A DNA stretch of 36,351 nt from Oscillospiraceae bacterium (GTDB taxonomy: Bacteria; Bacillota_A; Clostridia; Oscillospirales; Oscillospiraceae). Below the pieces are notes generated by a model. It was not told the DNA's origin. It was given only the letters and a program-made list of their open reading frames with translations, and did not search any database. Positions 33,319 through 36,351 of this stretch are shown here, piece by piece. The position numbers and the translations under genes are program-made. The stretch lies in NCBI GenBank assembly GCA_017381835.1, contig JAFOBK010000240.1, positions 1 through 36,351 on the forward strand, given 5' to 3'. Each line of letters begins with the position of its first letter. The stretch's first letter is position 1.

Positions 33319-33468
33319 ATGGAAGAAGAAATCATGGAGCAGGAAGTACAGGAAGAGGGTTATGTTCCCCGTCCCTGGTGGCAGGTGTGGGGCGCAAGAA
33401 TCGCGCTGGTGATCTTTATCATCGGTCTGATTCTGTACTACTGTAATATTTTCGGGGCGGTGCGCTGA
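33319..33468 (+). CDS. small single-pass membrane protein upstream of ruvC
   Basis: The 49-residue frame has GAGGTG six bases before its ATG. Its stop overlaps the ruvC start as ATGA, which suggests translational coupling. The first 15 residues are acidic (MEEEIMEQEVQEEG). A PRPWWQVWGARI segment leads into one hydrophobic helix (ALVIFIIGLILYYCNIF, about 28-44). The Trp/Arg-rich belt suggests an inner-membrane anchor with the acidic N-terminus inside. I do not recognise a family and assign no function. Confidence 0.75.
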   Translation: MEEEIMEQEVQEEGYVPRPWWQVWGARIALVIFIIGLILYYCNIFGAVR

Positions 33469-33962
33469 TGCGGATTCTCGGAATCGACCCCGGTTACGGC
33501 ATCATCGGCTTCGGCCTGGTGGAATGCGGCCGCAATCAGTTTCAACTGCTGCGCTGCGGCGCCATCACCACCCCTGCCGGTATGGATTTCTCCGCAAGGC
33601 TTGAAATTATCTATGAAGACATGAAGCAGCTTTTGGAAGTGGCCAAACCCGATGTGGTGGCCATTGAAGAGCTGTTCTTCGGTCAGAATGTCACCACCGG
33701 CATCGGTGTTGCCCAGGCAAGAGGCGTGATCCTGCTGGCCATCCGTCAGGCAGGTGTACCCATCGCTTCCTATAAGCCCGCCCAGGTGAAGCAGTCCGTA
33801 GTCGGCTACGGCAACGCCACCAAGCACCAGGTGATGGATATGACCAAGCGGCTGCTGGGTCTGCAGCAGATGCCCAAACCCGATGATGCGGCCGATGCTA
33901 TCGCATTGGCTCTGTGCCATGGACGAAGCGCCACCTCACTGCTGTCGCAAATTTCTAAGTAA
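33468..33962 (+). CDS. ruvC: Holliday junction resolvase RuvC
   Basis: The 164-residue endonuclease cuts Holliday junctions on strands of like polarity. The four acidic catalytic positions are present: D7 (GIDPGYG), E67/E68 (AIEELFFGQN), and two aspartates in PDDAADAIALALCH (about 139-143). The length is typical. Its start overlaps the stop of the small membrane protein. A family A repeat separates it from ruvA. Confidence 0.97.
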   Translation: MRILGIDPGYGIIGFGLVECGRNQFQLLRCGAITTPAGMDFSARLEIIYEDMKQLLEVAKPDVVAIEELFFGQNVTTGIGVAQARGVILLAIRQAGVPIASYKPAQVKQSVVGYGNATKHQVMDMTKRLLGLQQMPKPDDAADAIALALCHGRSATSLLSQISK

Positions 33963-33965
33963 TTT

Positions 33966-34052
33966 GTCACTGCGAACCAGTGCGCACACTGGTGTGGCAG
34001 TCTCCGAAATGACCGGGAGATTGCCACGTCGGCTACGCCTCCTCGCAATGAC
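33966..34052. repeat. dispersed repeat family A, copy 3 (ruvC-ruvA gap)
   Basis: Ends GTCACTGCGA and TCGCAATGAC (one G-T pair). Left hairpin CCAGTG-CGCA-CACTGG; middle arm GTGGCAGTCTCC with GGGAGATTGCCAC, keeping pairing through a G-T pair; right hairpin GGC-TAC-GCC. Confidence 0.9.
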
Positions 34053-34072
34053 GGGGAATATTGGAGATTCTT

Positions 34073-34675
34073 ATGCTTTATTATGTTTCCGGTCCTGTGA
34101 CCGTTTTGGAGCCTGGTCTGGCCGTTGTGGATTGCGGCGGCGTGGGCTACGGCTGCCGTGTTACCGCCTATACCGCTGCCCAGCTGAAGCTGGACAAGCC
34201 GGCAAAACTCTATATCACCGAGTCCATCCGTGAGGATGCCTTTGATCTGTACGGCTTTATCAGCCGGGAGGAACAACGCTGCTATGAGCTGCCGACTTCC
34301 GTCAACGGTGTTGGCCCCAAGGCCGCTATGGCAATCCTTGCCGCCGGCCCTCAGAATTTCACTTTGGCCGTCATGACCGGAGATGAAAAGTTGCTGACTG
34401 CTGCCCAGGGTGTGGGCAAGAAAATTGCCCAGCGTATTATACTGGAACTGAAGGACAAAGTCGGCGGCGGCAGTATGGAGCTGGATTTTTCCGGCGGCCC
34501 CGCAGTCACCACAGCACCTGTACAAGGCAACAATTCCGCTATGGCAAATGCCGCTCTGCAGGAGCTGGGTTATTCCCCCGCGCAGATCGCTACTGCCCTG
34601 AAGGGTGTGGATCCGGGTGCTTCCACCGAAGAAATGATCCGCTACGCGCTTCGCGCCATGGTCATGAAAGGATAA
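34073..34675 (+). CDS. ruvA: Holliday junction helicase subunit RuvA
   Basis: The 200-residue protein binds the four-way junction as a tetramer and loads RuvB. Domain I is an OB fold (MLYYVSGPVTV...VGYGC), domain II has the helix-hairpin-helix motifs NGVGPKAAMAIL and QGVGKKIAQRIILELKDK, and domain III (last 45 residues) contacts RuvB. The start is ATG 34073, seven bases after GGAG. The TTG at 34061 overlaps that site and is rejected. Confidence 0.97.
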   Translation: MLYYVSGPVTVLEPGLAVVDCGGVGYGCRVTAYTAAQLKLDKPAKLYITESIREDAFDLYGFISREEQRCYELPTSVNGVGPKAAMAILAAGPQNFTLAVMTGDEKLLTAAQGVGKKIAQRIILELKDKVGGGSMELDFSGGPAVTTAPVQGNNSAMANAALQELGYSPAQIATALKGVDPGASTEEMIRYALRAMVMKG

Positions 34676-34702
34676 ACCGGGAAGCCAAACGCAACCTATT
34701 TC

Positions 34703-34729
34703 ACGGCGGGAGCAAGCCCCCGCCCTACA
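34703..34729 (+). repeat. right-end fragment resembling family D repeat (ruvA-ruvB gap)
   Basis: GGCGGG-AGCAAGCC-CCCGCC is followed by CTACA, resembling the right hairpin and terminal CCCTACA of the repeat at 22510-22618. No matching left end is present. Confidence 0.5.
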
Positions 34730-34744
34730 TGAATTGGAGTTATT

Positions 34745-35785
34745 ATGAGTCTTGAATTTTCTCAGGAATTAGATACTGCCCCCATGATTTCCCCCACCTT
34801 TGCGCCCCAGGACGCCGGTGAGATCGGCCTTCGGCCCAAGCTCCTTTCCGACTACACCGGCCAGGAGAAGGCAAAGGGAAATCTGTCTGTTTATATTGAA
34901 GCTGCCCGCAGAAGAGGGGAGCCTTTGGATCACACCCTGCTCTATGGCCCTCCCGGCCTGGGCAAGACCACCCTGGCAGGTGTCATTGCCAACGAGATGG
35001 GCGTGAACATCCGCATCACCTCCGGCCCCGCCATTGAAAAGGCCGGTGACCTGGCAGCTCTCTTAACCAACTTAAATCCCGGCGATATTCTCTTTATCGA
35101 CGAAATTCACCGTCTGAACCGGGCCGTGGAAGAAATTCTCTACCCCGCAATGGAAGACTTTGCCATCGATATCATCGTAGGCAAGGGCCCTTCTGCCAAC
35201 TCCATCCGCCTGGATCTGCCCAAGTTCACTCTGGTTGGCGCCACCACCCGCGCCGGCCAGCTGTCCGCACCGCTCCGTGACCGCTTCGGTGTCAACCTAC
35301 GGCTGGAGCTGTATACTCCCGAGGAGCTGGCCCGGATCGTCACCCGTTCCGCCACCATCCTGGGTATGGACATCGATCCCGCCGGTGCTATGGAGATCGC
35401 ATCCCGCAGCCGGGGAACTCCCCGTATCGCCAACCGCTTTTTGCGCCGTGTCCGTGACTTTGCCCAGGTCATGTGCGACGGTGTGATCACCAAGGAAGCT
35501 GCCGACCTGGCGCTGCAGCGTTTGGAAGTGGATCAGTTGGGTCTGGACACCATCGACCGCCGGATGCTCACCGCCATCATCCGCAACTACAATGGCGGCC
35601 CCGTAGGTCTGGAGACCCTGGCTGCCACCATTGGCGAAGAAGCGGTCACTCTGGAAGATGTGTACGAGCCTTATCTGATGCAGCTGGGTTTCCTGACCCG
35701 CACCCCCAGAGGCCGGTGCGTCACCGCCCTGGCCTATGAGCATCTGCACATTCCCTATGACGGCCAGGCACAATTTGAGATCTGA
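34745..35785 (+). CDS. ruvB: Holliday junction branch migration helicase RuvB
   Basis: The 346-residue AAA+ motor drives branch migration. It has [12 protein letters not shown] (Walker A), [12 protein letters not shown] (Walker B), [18 protein letters not shown] (sensor 1 and arginine-finger region), [20 protein letters not shown] (sensor 2) and a C-terminal winged helix ending [19 protein letters not shown] site precedes the ATG. It completes the ruvCAB set, and a family A repeat plus a T tract follow. Confidence 0.98.
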   Translation: MSLEFSQELDTAPMISPTFAPQDAGEIGLRPKLLSDYTGQEKAKGNLSVYIEAARRRGEPLDHTLLYGPPGLGKTTLAGVIANEMGVNIRITSGPAIEKAGDLAALLTNLNPGDILFIDEIHRLNRAVEEILYPAMEDFAIDIIVGKGPSANSIRLDLPKFTLVGATTRAGQLSAPLRDRFGVNLRLELYTPEELARIVTRSATILGMDIDPAGAMEIASRSRGTPRIANRFLRRVRDFAQVMCDGVITKEAADLALQRLEVDQLGLDTIDRRMLTAIIRNYNGGPVGLETLAATIGEEAVTLEDVYEPYLMQLGFLTRTPRGRCVTALAYEHLHIPYDGQAQFEI

Positions 35786-35794
35786 TAACCATCT

Positions 35795-35883
35795 GTCATT
35801 CCGAGCCAGTCCACAGACTGGCGTGGAAATCCCCATCTCAGGAAGGAGATTGCCACGTCGGCCTGTGGCCTCCTCGCAATGAC
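35795..35883. repeat. dispersed repeat family A, copy 4 (after ruvB)
   Basis: Ends GTCATTCCGAG and CTCGCAATGAC. Left hairpin CCAGTC-CACA-GACTGG and right hairpin GGCC-TGT-GGCC both differ from copy 1 by changes that keep pairing. It begins 10 bases after the ruvB stop and is followed by AGTTTTTCTTTTG, so it may also terminate the ruv transcript. Confidence 0.9.
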
Positions 35884-35944
35884 AGTTTTTCTTTTGTAAT
35901 TATGCACAAATCCGCAAAAACTCGTCAAAAGATTTCATAAAGTA

Positions 35945-35974
35945 TTGACAATTCTTGGGGCTTTGGTGTATAAT
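35945..35974 (+). promoter_or_regulatory. sigma-A promoter of zinc-ribbon gene
   Basis: Perfect TTGACA (35945-35950), 18 bases, perfect TATAAT (35969-35974), the strongest promoter in the window by match. The leader of about 100 bases starts with a hairpin, TTGTGGG/CCCACAA (35980-35998). Confidence 0.92.
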
Positions 35975-36078
35975 CCGCCTTGTGGGCACTTCCCACAACT
36001 ATCATTTACCCTGCGTTTCAACCAGTCTTTTAATTAGCGGTCATTCACGGGGACATCAACCGAAAAGAGGTAAACACA

Positions 36079-36351
36079 ATGTACGAAGACAAGACTTTAG
36101 TTTGCAAAGAGTGTGGCAAGGAATTCACCTTCACCGCTGGTGAGCAGGAATTCTACGCAGAGCGCGGCTTCCAGAACGAGCCCCAGCGCTGCAAGGCTTG
36201 CCGTGACGCTCGCAAGAACAACGCTCGTGGCCCCCGTGAGTTCTTCACCGCTACCTGCGCACGCTGCGGCGGCGAGGCAAAGGTTCCCTTCCAGCCCAAG
36301 ACCGACCGTCCCGTATTCTGCAGCGAGTGCTTCGCTCAGATGCGCAACGAA
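36079..36351 (+). CDS. double zinc-ribbon protein (partial, runs off the window)
   Basis: The first 91 codons are present. Cysteine pairs at 9/12, 38/41, 60/63 and 81/84 make two zinc ribbons, the first around an aromatic segment (GEQEFYAERGFQNEPQRC). The protein is basic between the ribbons. Short proteins of this pattern are common in Firmicutes and called zinc-ribbon or zinc-binding domain proteins without an established function; nucleic-acid binding is plausible. AAGAGGT precedes the ATG. The strong promoter suggests high expression. Confidence 0.85.
   Translation, partial: MYEDKTLVCKECGKEFTFTAGEQEFYAERGFQNEPQRCKACRDARKNNARGPREFFTATCARCGGEAKVPFQPKTDRPVFCSECFAQMRNE

Noticed and set aside
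24970..35883. CRISPR array from the recurring GTCATTGCGA sequences
   Set aside because: The copies are scattered kilobases apart between genes, with internal symmetry and no regular spacers or cas genes.

Overview
The window reads as chromosomal DNA of an anaerobic, spore-forming member of the Clostridia. It is moderately GC-rich, carries spoIIE, and uses T-box, preQ1 and CIRCE controls with AGGAGG-type ribosome sites. Dispersed GTCATTGCGA-type repeats and overall gene content suggest Oscillospirales, but that assignment is an inference. Nothing looks like phage, plasmid, IS element or CRISPR.

Bases 1-8106 hold the 3' end of fba, a purine-salvage pair (PNP and a phosphoribosyltransferase), a DUF3786-like gene, a heterodimeric ABC exporter (minus strand), a Nudix/lipid-kinase pair (minus), and a preQ1 riboswitch in front of queT. 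Bases 8107-14660 hold queT, a dCMP deaminase and the heat-shock cluster hrcA-grpE-dnaK-(flavin-oxidase-like)-dnaJ. The cluster is read leftward from a sigma-A promoter with a perfect CIRCE operator. Bases 14700-22490 hold spoIIE, a CYTH protein, a DEDDh exonuclease, a D-Ala-D-Ala carboxypeptidase, and a metG-oxidoreductase operon under a Met T-box.

Bases 22500-33240 are the most notable region: one leftward ethanolamine-utilisation microcompartment operon. Its order is adh(eutG-like)-eutA-eutB-eutC-eutL-eutE-eutM-eutT-pduL-orf132-eutN-eutH. EutH imports ethanolamine, EutBC splits it to acetaldehyde and ammonia, EutA and EutT maintain and make adenosylcobalamin, EutE makes acetyl-CoA, PduL makes acetyl phosphate, and the alcohol dehydrogenase recycles NADH. 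EutL, EutM and EutN build the shell. No eutS, eutK, eutP, eutQ, eutV or eutW is seen here. Seven gene junctions overlap; all four junctions with a gap contain a dispersed structured repeat.

Bases 33270-36351 hold a small membrane-protein gene coupled to ruvC, then ruvA and ruvB (Holliday-junction processing), and the start of a double zinc-ribbon protein. The most interesting unexplained signal is the repeats. Three families share a plan of an outer stem enclosing three hairpins, like a cloverleaf, and four copies of one family show compensatory changes in the first hairpin. Two minus-strand promoters place their -35 box inside the loop of the preceding gene's terminator.
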